Counted from the stretch's first letter, positions 1-8,909 are shown. The stretch is 64,000 nucleotides of DNA from Micromonospora sp. WMMD1102 (GCF_029626265.1 NZ_JARUBN010000001.1:434001-498000), one strand, 5' to 3'. Numbers and translations are program-made. Notes: a model not told the origin generated them from the letters alone.

Positions 1-6
1 CGCGCA

Positions 7-396
7 TCAGGGGACCGGGATGAGAAAGCCGGGTCCGTTCGGGTCGAGTCGTACCCAGCAGTTGCCGGCATCGCCGCAGACCGGGCATCTCCCGAACCGA
101 TCGGGGCTGTGCGAGTCGGCCAGCCGATAGCTGTTGAGCAGGATGTCCGCCGAGGTGTACGGCGGCGGATCCGCGGCCCGGTCCGTCCAGGCCATGAAAC
201 GATTGTGTAACCAACCGGCGGGAACATGTCGCAGATCCTCGGCGGCGTTGACGAGATGATGGGCCAGGTAGTACCTGAGTGAGACGATGCTGCCGGCGAA
301 CTCCGCCCGCAGCTGTCGTCTTCGGGCCGTACAGGGCCAGTCGTCGCCGCATCCGGTGCAGGTCCAGAGCGGAGTGGCCGGATCGTGGTCCCACAT
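7..396 (-). CDS. Small protein with two C-x2-C-x5-C motifs, unknown function
   Basis: I do not recognise a named family. The 129-residue product carries the same cysteine spacing twice: CTGCGDDWPC (residues 13-22) and CPVCGDAGNC (104-113). Six cysteines in two matching sets suggest a zinc- or metal-binding pair, which is inference. The ATG at 396 is chosen because GGGGGAACGGAA lies directly upstream on this strand; an in-frame ATG at 438 has no such site. It is divergent from the XRE regulator at 603, and small proteins of this kind often sit beside DUF5753 regulators in actinomycetes. No signal peptide or membrane segment is visible. Confidence 0.75.
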   Translation of the reverse strand: MWDHDPATPLWTCTGCGDDWPCTARRRQLRAEFAGSIVSLRYYLAHHLVNAAEDLRHVPAGWLHNRFMAWTDRAADPPPYTSADILLNSYRLADSHSPDRFGRCPVCGDAGNCWVRLDPNGPGFLIPVP

Positions 397-486
397 TTCC
401 GTTCCCCCCGCTTCGGTCGTCAGAGGTTCGGCTGCCATGAATCGATGCTTTACTAGAGCGAGAAACAATGCAATATTACGTCTTGG

Positions 487-516
487 TTGAACGATTTCCC
501 TCTAACGATCTGTAAT
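487..516 (+). promoter_or_regulatory. Candidate promoter of the XRE regulator gene
   Basis: In an AT-rich island, TTGAAC (487-492) is followed after 18 bases by TGTAAT (511-516), about 85 bases before the GTG at 603. The spacing and sequence fit a housekeeping sigma promoter; no transcript evidence is available. Confidence 0.35.
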
Positions 517-602
517 TACCTGAATCACGGAGAGTACTCAGTGGACATTACAAGCCGAATGAAAGGTTCATCCAAAAGGTAATACCGGAGAGGGGGAGTG
601 AA

Positions 603-1490
603 GTGCAGGCAGGGGTGGACTCCACCGTTCCTCGCAGAGAGCTGGGGCGGCACCTACGCCAGCTCCGCGAGGATGCCCGGCTCACCATCAGGGTGGTGGC
701 CGAGGCGTTGGAGTGGTCGATGCCGAAGATCTGGCGCATCGAGAGCGGGGCGACCAGCATGCGCTCGCTGGACGTCGAGGCGATGTGCCGGATATACGGT
801 GCGTCACCGCAAATGACCGAGGCTCTGACCGGGCTGGCGAAGGAAACCAGGGCCCGGGGTTGGTGGCACTGCTACGGCGAGGCCATCCCCGGGTGGTTTG
901 AGCCGTACCTCGGGCTGGAGGCCGTGGCGAGCCATCTCCGGATGTACGAGCCGCAGTTCGTACCCGGGCTGCTCCAGACCCCGGCGTACGCCACCGAGGT
1001 CTCCCGGATTGTCAGTCCCGAACTCGCACCCGCCGAACGCGAGCGGGCAGTCCGGATCGAACTGTCCCGGCAGGAGATCCTCGACGGGCAGCGGGGACCG
1101 GCGCCGCAGCTCGACGTGGTGCTCGACGAGGCGGTGCTGCGCCGGGCCGCCGGCAGCGGGCAGATGATGGGCGAGCAGCTGCGCCACCTGGTGACGGTCA
1201 GCCAGCAGCCGAACATCTCGGTACGGGTGCTGCCGTTCTCGGCAGGGCTCTACCGGGCCGAGCGGGCCAACGGCGGCTTCGCGATCCTGGAGTTTCCGAA
1301 GGACGGGCTCGGACGCCGCACCGAGCCGCCGATCGTCTACAGCGGCGGCCTCACCGGCGCGCTCTATCTGGAGAAGCCGCACGAGGTGGACAGCCACGCC
1401 GCCCTCTGGCGGGACTTCGAGGAAATCTGTCTCACCGAGGAGCTGTCCCGGAAGCTGATCACGACGGTGGCCGAGGAGTACGGCGGCTGA
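603..1490 (+). CDS. XRE-family regulator with DUF5753 (Scr1/antitoxin-like) domain
   Basis: A DNA-binding transcriptional regulator of 295 residues. An XRE helix-turn-helix occupies roughly residues 12-70 (GRHLRQLREDARLTIRVVAE and IWRIESG), and a DUF5753 effector domain follows from about residue 85 (WFEPYLGLE, VPGLLQTPAYA). The GTG start is preceded by a purine-rich AGAGGGGGAG site. Family members usually sit just upstream of a small DUF397 partner gene. None follows here, only about 400 bases with a tandem repeat. The role is probably development- or stress-linked regulation as in related families; no target is visible. Confidence 0.92.
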   Translation: MQAGVDSTVPRRELGRHLRQLREDARLTIRVVAEALEWSMPKIWRIESGATSMRSLDVEAMCRIYGASPQMTEALTGLAKETRARGWWHCYGEAIPGWFEPYLGLEAVASHLRMYEPQFVPGLLQTPAYATEVSRIVSPELAPAERERAVRIELSRQEILDGQRGPAPQLDVVLDEAVLRRAAGSGQMMGEQLRHLVTVSQQPNISVRVLPFSAGLYRAERANGGFAILEFPKDGLGRRTEPPIVYSGGLTGALYLEKPHEVDSHAALWRDFEEICLTEELSRKLITTVAEEYGG

Positions 1491-1889
1491 CGCCCGCCGG
1501 GACAGCGTCCGGCCGGCTCCGGCCGGACAGCGGTACGGGGAGGGAGAAGCGGTAGTCGGCAGCCTGCCGTACGTCGCCGGTGTGGGGAGACAGCGGCGAC
1601 CGGCGGGCCGGCCCAGCATCGGGCCGAGCCGAGAGGACGGACGAGATTCGGTGCCCCGCCGTTGCCCGGGACCGGGACGGTGGACGGTGGAGCGGGATCG
1701 TCCCACTCCACCTCCGCGCCCACCCCGACGGGCACCCGCATCGTCGCGCCCGCCGCCGGGTCGCGACCGACGGCGAGGCAGCCGGCCGCGACCGGGCCGT
1801 CGGCCCCGACGTGCACGAACCGGCCGCCGAGATCGCCGGCCCCGACGTGCACGAACCGGCCGCCGAGATCGCCGGCCCCGAGGCCGGCG
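1491..1889. other. Gap with no convincing gene; possible decayed coding remnant
   Basis: About 400 bases separate the XRE gene from the convergent nucleotidyltransferase gene. The minus-strand frame through 1660-1880 has GC-rich third positions and protein-like composition (for example RFVHVGADGPVAAG), but it has no start, no recognisable domain, and contains a tandem duplication. I read it as intergenic or as a remnant. The expected DUF397 gene is absent. Confidence 0.4.
1802..1873. repeat. 36-bp perfect tandem duplication
   Basis: Two identical 36-base units lie head to tail (1802-1837 and 1838-1873), each starting GGCCCCGACGTGCACGAACC, followed by seven bases of a third copy. The length is a multiple of three, so it would not shift a reading frame. 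It is probably a recent slippage or unequal exchange product. Confidence 0.9.
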
Positions 1890-3467
1890 TCATTCCCAGG
1901 CCCGGTCGAGCGCGACCGCCAGTCGCCGCGCCCACTGCTCAGCCGTGCCGGTGACTCCCGGGTACTCGTCGACGAAGTTGCTCCAGTCGACGTCCCAGTT
2001 GAGCACCGTCTCCGCCGTGAAGACGTCGGCCTCGGCACCGAGTTCCGGCCGCATCATGGTGCGGACGAGTTCCCGGTCGACGGTGCTGTGCTCGGCCAGC
2101 AGCACGGCGTCGTAGAGATCCTTGCCCTGCGGGTACGCGTCGGTGGCCAGCCAGAGCAGCTTCCAGGCCAGCGAGAGCGCGGCGGGCGCGGCCAGGACCG
2201 GCTCGTCCACGCCGGGCAGCACCAGCACCTCCGGGGCGACCGGCAGCCGTTCCCCGAAGACGATGTCGAGCTGCACGTGTCCGTCCGGTGCCCCGGGCGC
2301 GCCGAACGGGACGACCAGCCGTCGCCCGTCGGCCCGCTCGTACGTCCAGATGGCCGACTCGGTGATCTCGTCCGCCCGCAGCCCGGCGTCGTCCGGGATG
2401 CGCCGCACGGCGACCCTGAGCCCGTCCAGCAGCGCGCGGGCCTCCGCGCTGTCGCTGGTGACGGTGTGCGGGGTGACCACGAAGTCGAGGTCGCCCGGCT
2501 CCCGGGCGGCCTCGCCGACCCAGGCCGCCATCGTGACACTGCCGCGCAGCACCAGCCGCTCGCCCCAGGACGTCGCGGCGACCGCCGCCAGGACGCGCTT
2601 GATCGCGGCGTGCCGGGCGCCGATCCAGCGCCGGCCGGTGTCGGCCGCCAGGAAGGTGGGCTCGCCGGCACGGTAGGCGTTCGGGTACTGCTTCAGCGCG
2701 GGATCGAACGCCGCCCGCTGCCGTACCGCCGGGTCGGCGCGCAGTGGCCGGTAGGTCGGCGGAAAGTCCGGGCCGGCGACCGGTGCGGAGCGCAACTCTT
2801 CCTCCCGCCTGATCGCGTACTCGTTCGGCTGCCATCGGGCGTACCCGGTCAGCCAACCCCGGTCGTGGGCCAGGTCGCTGTCGAAGACCACGTACTCCTG
2901 CTCGACCGAGACGATCTCGTGACCGGCCGACCGGAGGTCCTCGACGAGCGCGTCGAGTCGTAACCTGGCCGTGTCGAGCCCGACGCCGTGGCAGCGCTGG
3001 GTCACGAACCTCTCCTGCCCGCCGTCGGCCCGTTCCCGCCGGGCGTTGCGGGACAGCCGGGCGCCGTGCGGGCTGACCAGGTCGGTGACGGCCAGCAGTT
3101 CCGGCACGGTCGCGGTGGGCAGCAGCAGCTTCACGTGGTGCTCGAAATACCGCCCCGCCGGCTCGTTCGCCGCCTCGGCGTCGGACCGTGGTACGCCGGC
3201 ACACCACGGCGCCGCCTCGATCTCTGACCGGCACGGGTGGATGCCCGCCTCGCGCAGCTCGCGTTGCCACCGCCGCACCACGGCGTGCTGCTCCGCCAGG
3301 GTGCCCCGGCCGGTCAGGGTGAGCATCGGCTGCGAGGTGAACTCGCCACGGTCGAGCATGATGTGCAGGAACTTCACCCCGCGTTCCGCCGCCAGCGTCG
3401 CCAGCCGGTCGGCGTGCTGCCCGTACGTCGTCACGTGGATCTCGAAGTCCCCCGACACCTCAGACAC
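1890..3467 (-). CDS. AbiEii-like nucleotidyltransferase fused to an uncharacterised N-terminal region
   Basis: About 525 residues. The C-terminal part looks like the AbiEii/AbiGii nucleotidyltransferase family: LVLRGSVTMAAWVG followed by the metal-binding GDLDFVV, then the late Lys/Asp motif in KLLWLATDAYPQGKDLYDAV. The N-terminal ~250 residues (starting FEIHVTTYGQ, with a second FEHHVKLLL stretch) are not a domain I can name and may be a duplicated fold. AbiEii proteins are nucleotidyl-transferring toxins of type IV toxin-antitoxin systems, but no AbiEi antitoxin gene is adjacent, so this may be a stand-alone enzyme. The start is uncertain: GTG at 3467 or 3458, neither with a strong ribosome site. 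The longer open frame upstream overlaps the neighbouring gene and is unlikely to be used. Confidence 0.7.
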   Translation of the reverse strand: MSEVSGDFEIHVTTYGQHADRLATLAAERGVKFLHIMLDRGEFTSQPMLTLTGRGTLAEQHAVVRRWQRELREAGIHPCRSEIEAAPWCAGVPRSDAEAANEPAGRYFEHHVKLLLPTATVPELLAVTDLVSPHGARLSRNARRERADGGQERFVTQRCHGVGLDTARLRLDALVEDLRSAGHEIVSVEQEYVVFDSDLAHDRGWLTGYARWQPNEYAIRREEELRSAPVAGPDFPPTYRPLRADPAVRQRAAFDPALKQYPNAYRAGEPTFLAADTGRRWIGARHAAIKRVLAAVAATSWGERLVLRGSVTMAAWVGEAAREPGDLDFVVTPHTVTSDSAEARALLDGLRVAVRRIPDDAGLRADEITESAIWTYERADGRRLVVPFGAPGAPDGHVQLDIVFGERLPVAPEVLVLPGVDEPVLAAPAALSLAWKLLWLATDAYPQGKDLYDAVLLAEHSTVDRELVRTMMRPELGAEADVFTAETVLNWDVDWSNFVDEYPGVTGTAEQWARRLAVALDRAWE

Positions 3468-3534
3468 CGGCGTAGCGTACGAGGACGCCGCCAGCCGAGA
3501 AAGCGCGTTGTCGGCCGTCGCGCCCCTGCCGGGG

Positions 3535-4176
3535 TCAGCCGGGCAGGGCGATCCAGGTGGCTCGGGCGCGGGCCAGTTCGGTGCCGTCCCCGCCGTACAG
3601 GGTGGTGTGCACCAGGGCCTTGCGGCCTTCGGTGGTGGCGAGGGCACCACGCAGCACGCACCGCTCACCGGCGGCGGGCAGCCGGTCCAGCTCCACGGCG
3701 ATCCGGCCCAGCACGTACGGGCGACCTGCGCCGATCACCGCCCAGCCGCCGGGACAGTCCAGGGCGGCCCAGACGGTCGGGGTAGAGACGTCGTCCGGAA
3801 CGGTCCACGGGGCCGCGGTGCTGCCGTCGGCGAGCCGCCCCGGATAGATCGCCAACCCGTCGGTGCGCTCGGGACCGCAGACATAGCAGGTCGGGAACGG
3901 ATGGTCGACGAAACCCGGGTACCCCTTGGCGGCCTCGACCGCGTCCGGGTACCCGATCGGCGGGACCACGGTGTCGATCCCGGCGCCCGGCGCCACCTCG
4001 GCCACGACGGCGCCGTCGGTGGTGCGGACCTGGCAGCCGAGCAGCGACAGCGGGGTGTCCAGCGGCGGCGGCATCCGGAGCGTGACCTCGCCGCTCTCAC
4101 CGTGCGCGAAGAGGCCGGCGGAGTAGCCGCCGTTGCCGGAGCCGGGCGGCCCGTTGAACCGGGCGGGGATGTGCAT
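3535..4176 (-). CDS. Hot-dog-fold thioesterase-like protein
   Basis: 213 residues resembling actinobacterial proteins of the acyl-CoA thioesterase (hot-dog) superfamily. The N-terminal GPPGSGNGGYSAGL and later CYVCGPER and LDCPGGWAV motifs are typical of this group. It presumably hydrolyses or binds an acyl thioester; the substrate is unknown. It lies between the nucleotidyltransferase and the oxidoreductase on the same strand, with about 70-110 base gaps, so shared transcription is possible but not shown. There is no signal peptide, so it should be cytoplasmic. Confidence 0.75.
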   Translation of the reverse strand: MHIPARFNGPPGSGNGGYSAGLFAHGESGEVTLRMPPPLDTPLSLLGCQVRTTDGAVVAEVAPGAGIDTVVPPIGYPDAVEAAKGYPGFVDHPFPTCYVCGPERTDGLAIYPGRLADGSTAAPWTVPDDVSTPTVWAALDCPGGWAVIGAGRPYVLGRIAVELDRLPAAGERCVLRGALATTEGRKALVHTTLYGGDGTELARARATWIALPG

Positions 4177-4283
4177 CGTCGGCCTTTCGCGAGCTCGGGG
4201 CCCCGAAGCGCGGGCCGGTACGCAACAACCCCACGGTACGACGCGGGACCCGCACCGGCTGACGGCCGGCTGCCTGGCGGAGG

Positions 4284-5231
4284 TCAGTGCGGCGCGTCGG
4301 CCGTGACACCCGCCGGGATCAGGATCGTCTTGCCCCGGATCCGCCCGGCCTCCGCCTCCCGGTGCAGCTCGGCCAACTCGGCCAGCGGCCTAAACCCGGC
4401 GATGTCCAACCGGACGACACCGGCGTCCACCAGCTCCACCAACCCGGCGAGCTGGTCGGGATCGTTGCGGGCCACGAACCGCGTCGTCCGGACCGCCGAG
4501 CCGGCCGGCGCGGGAACGGGAACGGTGGCCGAGACCAGGATGCCTCCCGGCCGGACCAGCGGAAGCAGCGCCCCAGCCTGCCGCGGGTCGAGCGGGACCA
4601 GGTTGAGTAGCGCGTCGACCGGCTCGTCCAGCGCCTCGACAAGCGAGGTCGCGGTGTAGTCGACGATTTGGTCGGCACCGAGCCGGCGTAGCGTCCCGGC
4701 GCTGCGCCGGCTCGCGGTGGCGATCACCGTCGCCCCGGTGTACCTGGCGAGTTGCACGGCGAAGCCGCCGACGCCGCCGCCCGCGCCGTTCACGAGTACT
4801 CGCTGGCCGGAGGTGAGCCGGGCCTGCTCGTACACCGCCTGCCAGGCGGTCAGCCCGGCGACCGGCAGCGCGGCGGCGTGCGCCAGCGGCACCGTGCGGG
4901 GAGCCGGCACCACCGTGCCGGCCGCCGCGACGACATAGTCCGCCGCGCCGCCGGTGTCGACCCGGCCGACCATCCGGTCCCCCACGGTCCAGGTCCGCAC
5001 CCCGCCACCCACCTCGACGACCGTGCCGGCCACGTCCCAACCCAGGGTGTACGGCAACTCGAGCGCGAACAGCGATCGCAGCAGCCCTGCGCGCAGACCG
5101 ACCTCGGACGGGTTGAACGAGGTGGCGGCCACCTCGACCAGCACCTCGCCGTCGCCGGGCACCGGCCGGGGGACCTCGTCGTGGCGGATCACGGAGGCGT
5201 CGCCGTACCGGTGGATCCGTGCGGCCCGCAT
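4284..5231 (-). CDS. NADP-dependent zinc-less alcohol dehydrogenase / quinone oxidoreductase
   Basis: 315 residues of the medium-chain dehydrogenase/reductase superfamily, quinone oxidoreductase type. Visible are the N-terminal GroES-like region (AARIHRYGDASVIRHDEVPR, LGWDVAGTV), the nucleotide-binding VLVNGAGGGVGGFAVQLAR near residue 145, and ATASRR after it, a typical NADPH pocket. It lacks the zinc cysteines of true alcohol dehydrogenases. ATG at 5231 is preferred because GAACGAAG precedes it; a GTG at 5249 would add six residues. It is divergent from the AraC regulator at 5357, a common arrangement for a regulator and its target; the reduced substrate is unknown. Confidence 0.88.
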   Translation of the reverse strand: MRAARIHRYGDASVIRHDEVPRPVPGDGEVLVEVAATSFNPSEVGLRAGLLRSLFALELPYTLGWDVAGTVVEVGGGVRTWTVGDRMVGRVDTGGAADYVVAAAGTVVPAPRTVPLAHAAALPVAGLTAWQAVYEQARLTSGQRVLVNGAGGGVGGFAVQLARYTGATVIATASRRSAGTLRRLGADQIVDYTATSLVEALDEPVDALLNLVPLDPRQAGALLPLVRPGGILVSATVPVPAPAGSAVRTTRFVARNDPDQLAGLVELVDAGVVRLDIAGFRPLAELAELHREAEAGRIRGKTILIPAGVTADAPH

Positions 5232-5310
5232 GCTTCGTTCGGTTCTCACGGGAAGAAACGTAGGCCGGGTGGCCGGGACTACCCATGCTGGTCAGTCCCG
5301 GATTCATGTT

Positions 5311-5340
5311 CGATCGTCTCGGTTCCGATCGTCTCGGTCC
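5311..5340. promoter_or_regulatory. 15-bp tandem direct repeat between divergent genes, candidate AraC operator
   Basis: CGATCGTCTCGGTTC is immediately followed by CGATCGTCTCGGTCC (14 of 15 identical) in the gap between the oxidoreductase and the AraC gene. AraC-family proteins bind adjacent direct repeats, so this is a natural operator candidate. It would instead be coding if the regulator began at the in-frame ATG at 5285. Confidence 0.45.
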
Positions 5341-5356
5341 GGATACGGTTGCCGCG

Positions 5357-6334
5357 ATGGACGTGCTCAGCGACCTGGTCGCGGTGATGCGGTCCGGCCG
5401 GCCGAGATCGGCCAGGCTGGCCTGGCCCGCTCCGTGGGCCCAGGAGTTCGGGCCGGTGCCCGGAGCCGTTGGCTTCCAGGTGATCCTCGGCGGCCCGTGC
5501 TGGCTGATCCGGCCGGAGGCCGAGCCGGTGCCGCTGGCCGTCGGGGACGTGCTGTTCCGGGCACACGGGCGCGGACACGTCCTGGCCGACAACCCGTCGA
5601 CCCGCCCCGTCGCACCCGCCTGCGACCCGACCGTCCCGCAGGCCCTCGTCCGGTCCGCCGCTGCCACCGGACCCGGTCACGGCGACTCGACCGGCGTCGA
5701 CGCCGGGACGGTAGCGGGGTCCGCCGGGGTGACGGTGACGCTCTGCGGGGCCTACGAACTCGACCCAGCCCGGACCCACCCGCTCCTGCACGACCTGCCC
5801 GAACTGATCCACCTGCCCGCGCACCTCGGACGGCACCCCGAACTGCGATCCACGGTCGACCTGCTCGCCGCCGAGCTCGGCACACCCCGGCTCGGCACCG
5901 ACGCCATCGTGCCGGCGCTGCTGGACACCCTGCTGCTCTTCGTCCTGCGCGCCTGGTTCGACCGGGCACCCGCGGCCGGCTCCGGCTGGGCGGCCGCGTT
6001 GCGCGATCCGGTGACCAGCGTGGCACTGCGGGCCATCCACCGCGAGCCGGCCCGGCCCTGGACGGTCGCGACCCTGGCCGCCGAGGCCGGGCTCTCCAGA
6101 GCGCCGTTCGCCCGCCGGTTCAGCACGCTGCTCGGGCGGCCACCGCTGGCGTACCTGACCTGGTGGCGGATGACCCTCGCCGCCCGGCTGCTCCGGGAGT
6201 CCGACGCGCCGCTGACCGCCATCGCCGGCCGGGTCGGCTACAGCTCCGAGTTCGCCTTCGGTGCCGCGTTCAAGCGCCGCTACGGGATCGCCCCGGGCCG
6301 CTTCCGACGCACCGGTCACCACGGGGAGGTGTGA
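5357..6334 (+). CDS. AraC-family transcriptional regulator (cupin sensor plus AraC HTH)
   Basis: 325 residues. The N-terminal half resembles the cupin-like AraC ligand domain (LGGPCWLIRPEAEPVPLAVGD). The C-terminal ~100 residues form the double helix-turn-helix (TVATLAAEAGLSRAPFARRF and IAGRVGYSSEFAFGAAFKRR). ATG at 5357 is chosen because the product then begins MDVLSDLVAVMRSG, the usual start for this subgroup. The alternative ATG at 5285 would run through the 15-bp repeats. It probably controls the divergent oxidoreductase and possibly itself. Confidence 0.9.
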   Translation: MDVLSDLVAVMRSGRPRSARLAWPAPWAQEFGPVPGAVGFQVILGGPCWLIRPEAEPVPLAVGDVLFRAHGRGHVLADNPSTRPVAPACDPTVPQALVRSAAATGPGHGDSTGVDAGTVAGSAGVTVTLCGAYELDPARTHPLLHDLPELIHLPAHLGRHPELRSTVDLLAAELGTPRLGTDAIVPALLDTLLLFVLRAWFDRAPAAGSGWAAALRDPVTSVALRAIHREPARPWTVATLAAEAGLSRAPFARRFSTLLGRPPLAYLTWWRMTLAARLLRESDAPLTAIAGRVGYSSEFAFGAAFKRRYGIAPGRFRRTGHHGEV

Positions 6335-6363
6335 GAGCGGTACCAGCAGATATGTTGCCGCAC

Positions 6364-6963
6364 ATGGAGATCCGCCCGTACCGGCCCGGTGACCGGGACG
6401 CCGTGCACGACATCTGCATCCGTACCGCCGACCTGGGGCAGGACGCCTCCGGCTCGTACGCCGACCCGGACATCCTGCCGAACATCTTCGCCCTGCCGTA
6501 CGCCGAACTGGAGCCGGAACTGGCGTTCGTGCTGGACGACGGCGGACGGGCCGTCGGCTACGTACTCGGTACCGCCGACACCGGCGTCTTCGCCCGGCGG
6601 TTCCGGGCCGAGTGGCTGCCCCGGGTCGCCGAGCGCTATCCGGCACCGGCCGGCGAACCGGCGACCCGGGACGAGGCGATGGCGTACGAACTGCACACCC
6701 CGGAGCGGATGGTCGTGCCGGGCCTCGACGACTATCCGGCACACCTGCACATCGACCTGCTCCCCGGTTACCAGCGCGCCGGCCACGGCCGGGCCATGAT
6801 GGACACCTTCGTCGCGGCGCTGCGCCGGGCCGGCGTACCCGGGCTGCACGTCGGCATGATCAGCGCGAACCGTCCGGCCCGGACCTTCTACGACCGGCTC
6901 GGCTTCCACGTCGTCGAGGTCGCCGACCCCGGTCCGCTCACCTATCTCGGCCTGCGGCTCTGA
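6364..6963 (+). CDS. GNAT-family N-acetyltransferase
   Basis: 199 residues with a GNAT fold: start EIRPYRPGDRDAVHDIC, acetyl-CoA loop in LLPGYQRAGHGRAMMDTF, and the C-terminal NRPARTFYDRLGFHVVEV. The long segment between the first strand and the CoA loop matches the subgroup found beside O-GlcNAcase-like proteins. The acceptor is unknown. The start is ATG 6364, with ATG 6352 as an alternative adding four residues. It follows the AraC gene by about 30 bases on the same strand. Confidence 0.85.
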   Translation: MEIRPYRPGDRDAVHDICIRTADLGQDASGSYADPDILPNIFALPYAELEPELAFVLDDGGRAVGYVLGTADTGVFARRFRAEWLPRVAERYPAPAGEPATRDEAMAYELHTPERMVVPGLDDYPAHLHIDLLPGYQRAGHGRAMMDTFVAALRRAGVPGLHVGMISANRPARTFYDRLGFHVVEVADPGPLTYLGLRL

Positions 6964-7097
6964 GTCATCCCGGCAGGTCGGGGAGCCGCCGCCGCAGCTC
7001 CGTCCGGACGACATGCTTCCCAACGTCTTCAGCCGGAACGCTTCGCCCAGCGCTGAAATGGGTGGGGCCGCCATGCCCGGCTCGGTAACCTGGGCGG

Positions 7098-8909
7098 GTG
7101 CCGCCGCAGCTCCCGCATCCCGATCCAGGGGTGCCGGACACCCGGGGACCGCTGCGCTACATCTGGTGGTTGGTGCGCAGCCAACCCGTCCGGGTGCTGC
7201 GGGGCAGCCTGATCGGCACGGCCTGGATGGTCGGGCTCGCGCTGCGGCCGTACCTCGTCTCCCGGGCGATCGACGACGGACTGCGCACCGGTGACACGGG
7301 TGCCCTGCTGTTCTGGGTCGCCGCGATCGTCGTCGCCGGGTTCGGGCTGGCCCAGCTCGGCATCCTGCGGCACCGCACGATGACCTTCATCCGGGAGGAC
7401 GCCAGCGCCCGCTCCGCCGCCGTACTGCTGCGGCAACTCACCCGGATCGGTGCGGTGCTGCCCCGCAAGCTCGCCGCCGGCGAGGTCGCCACCGTCGGCG
7501 GCTCCGACATCACCAACACCTCGCACGTGTTGACGCTCACCGGTCCGGGCGTCGGCGCGGTCATGGCGTACACGGTCGTCGCCGTCATCCTCTGGTCGAT
7601 CTCCCCACGGCTCGCCATCTGCGTCCTGCTCGGCGTGCCGGCGGTCGCCCTGCTGGTCGGCCCGCTGCTGCGCCGGTTGGACCGGGCCGAGTCCCGCTAC
7701 CGGCACCGGCAGGGAGTCCTCACCACCCGGGCCGGGGACATCGTCGCCGGGCTGCGGGTGCTCGCCGGGGTCGGCGGCCGGGACCTCTTCGCCCGCCGGT
7801 ACGCGGACCAGTCCCGGGAACTGCGGAGCGAGGGCTACCGGGTCGGCGCGGTCGGCAGCTGGATCGAGGCGCTGACCGCCGCCGTCCCGGCCGGGTTCCT
7901 CGCCGCCGTGATCTGGCTGGCCGCCAGGATGGCCGTGCACGGCGACATCACCATCGGGCAGCTCGTCGCCGTCTACGGGTATGTCGCGGTGCTGGTCATC
8001 CCGGTCTGGTTCATGCTGGAGGGCAGTTACCAGTTGATCCGGGGCCGGGTCGCCGCCCGCCGGATCGTCAACCTGCTCCGGCTGACCCCGGACGAGGTGA
8101 CCGGACCGGACGGGGCGACCGGACCGGAGGACTCGGCTGTCGGGCGGGGACGGAACCGTCCCGCCGCCGCGCGGTCCGCTCCGGCCGGTCCCGCCGACCT
8201 GCACGATCCGGCCACCGGGCTGACCGTGCCGGCCGGCCGGCTGGTCGCGGTCGCCGCCGCCGACCCGGCCGAGGCGACCGCGCTGGCCGACCGGCTCGGC
8301 CGGTACGCACCCAGCGACGTGACCTGGGGCGGTGTGCCGCTGGCCGAGGTCGCCCTGCCGGAGGTGCGGGAGCGGATCCTGCTCGCCGACCACGACTCCT
8401 ACCTCTTCGCCGGGACGCTCCGGGAGATCCTGCACAGTGGGCGGCGGCACGACGACGCGCGGCTGCGCACCGGCCTGCGGGTCGCCTCGGCCGAGGACGT
8501 CCTGGACGCCCTGCCCGACGGGCTGGACACTGCGATCGACACCCGGGCCCGCCGGCTCTCCGGCGGCCAGCGGCAGCGGGTACGCCTGGCCCGGGCACTG
8601 CTCGTCGAACCGGAGGTGCTGATCCTGGTCGACCCGACCTCGGCGGTGGACGCGCACACCGAGGCGCGGATCGCGCAGCGGCTCCGGGCGGCCCGGGCCG
8701 CCCGGACGACGGTGCTGCTCGCCACCTCGCCGCTGCTGCTGGGGCACGCCGAGCAGGTGGCGCACCTGCGGGCCGGGCGGATCGTCGGCACCGGCAGCCA
8801 TGCCGAACTGCTCGACCGTGACCCGGACTACCGGGCGCTGGTCTCCCGCGACGGTGAGCCGGTCCCGGCCGGCAGTTCCAACGCCGACACCGCCGAGGCG
8901 CTGCGATGA
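7098..8909 (+). CDS. ABC exporter half-transporter with degenerate ATPase motifs
   Basis: 603 residues: six-helix transmembrane domain (about 25-320) and a nucleotide-binding domain (about 370-600). The ATPase part has lost its own catalytic elements: the Walker A position reads AAADPAEATA (about 386-395) with no GKS/T, the residue after the Walker B Asp512 is Pro513 instead of Glu, and the H-loop has Ser544 (ATSPLL). The signature LSGGQRQR (487-494) is intact. It overlaps the next gene by four bases (ATGA), so it is surely the non-catalytic partner of a heterodimer. The start is GTG 7098. Substrate unknown; exporters of this type move lipids, peptides or drugs. Confidence 0.93.
   Translation: MPPQLPHPDPGVPDTRGPLRYIWWLVRSQPVRVLRGSLIGTAWMVGLALRPYLVSRAIDDGLRTGDTGALLFWVAAIVVAGFGLAQLGILRHRTMTFIREDASARSAAVLLRQLTRIGAVLPRKLAAGEVATVGGSDITNTSHVLTLTGPGVGAVMAYTVVAVILWSISPRLAICVLLGVPAVALLVGPLLRRLDRAESRYRHRQGVLTTRAGDIVAGLRVLAGVGGRDLFARRYADQSRELRSEGYRVGAVGSWIEALTAAVPAGFLAAVIWLAARMAVHGDITIGQLVAVYGYVAVLVIPVWFMLEGSYQLIRGRVAARRIVNLLRLTPDEVTGPDGATGPEDSAVGRGRNRPAAARSAPAGPADLHDPATGLTVPAGRLVAVAAADPAEATALADRLGRYAPSDVTWGGVPLAEVALPEVRERILLADHDSYLFAGTLREILHSGRRHDDARLRTGLRVASAEDVLDALPDGLDTAIDTRARRLSGGQRQRVRLARALLVEPEVLILVDPTSAVDAHTEARIAQRLRAARAARTTVLLATSPLLLGHAEQVAHLRAGRIVGTGSHAELLDRDPDYRALVSRDGEPVPAGSSNADTAEALR

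Noticed and set aside
5279..6742. Long minus-strand frame over the AraC and GNAT genes
   Set aside because: It is a shadow of high-GC coding sequence: no domain, no ribosome site, and the plus-strand products match known families.
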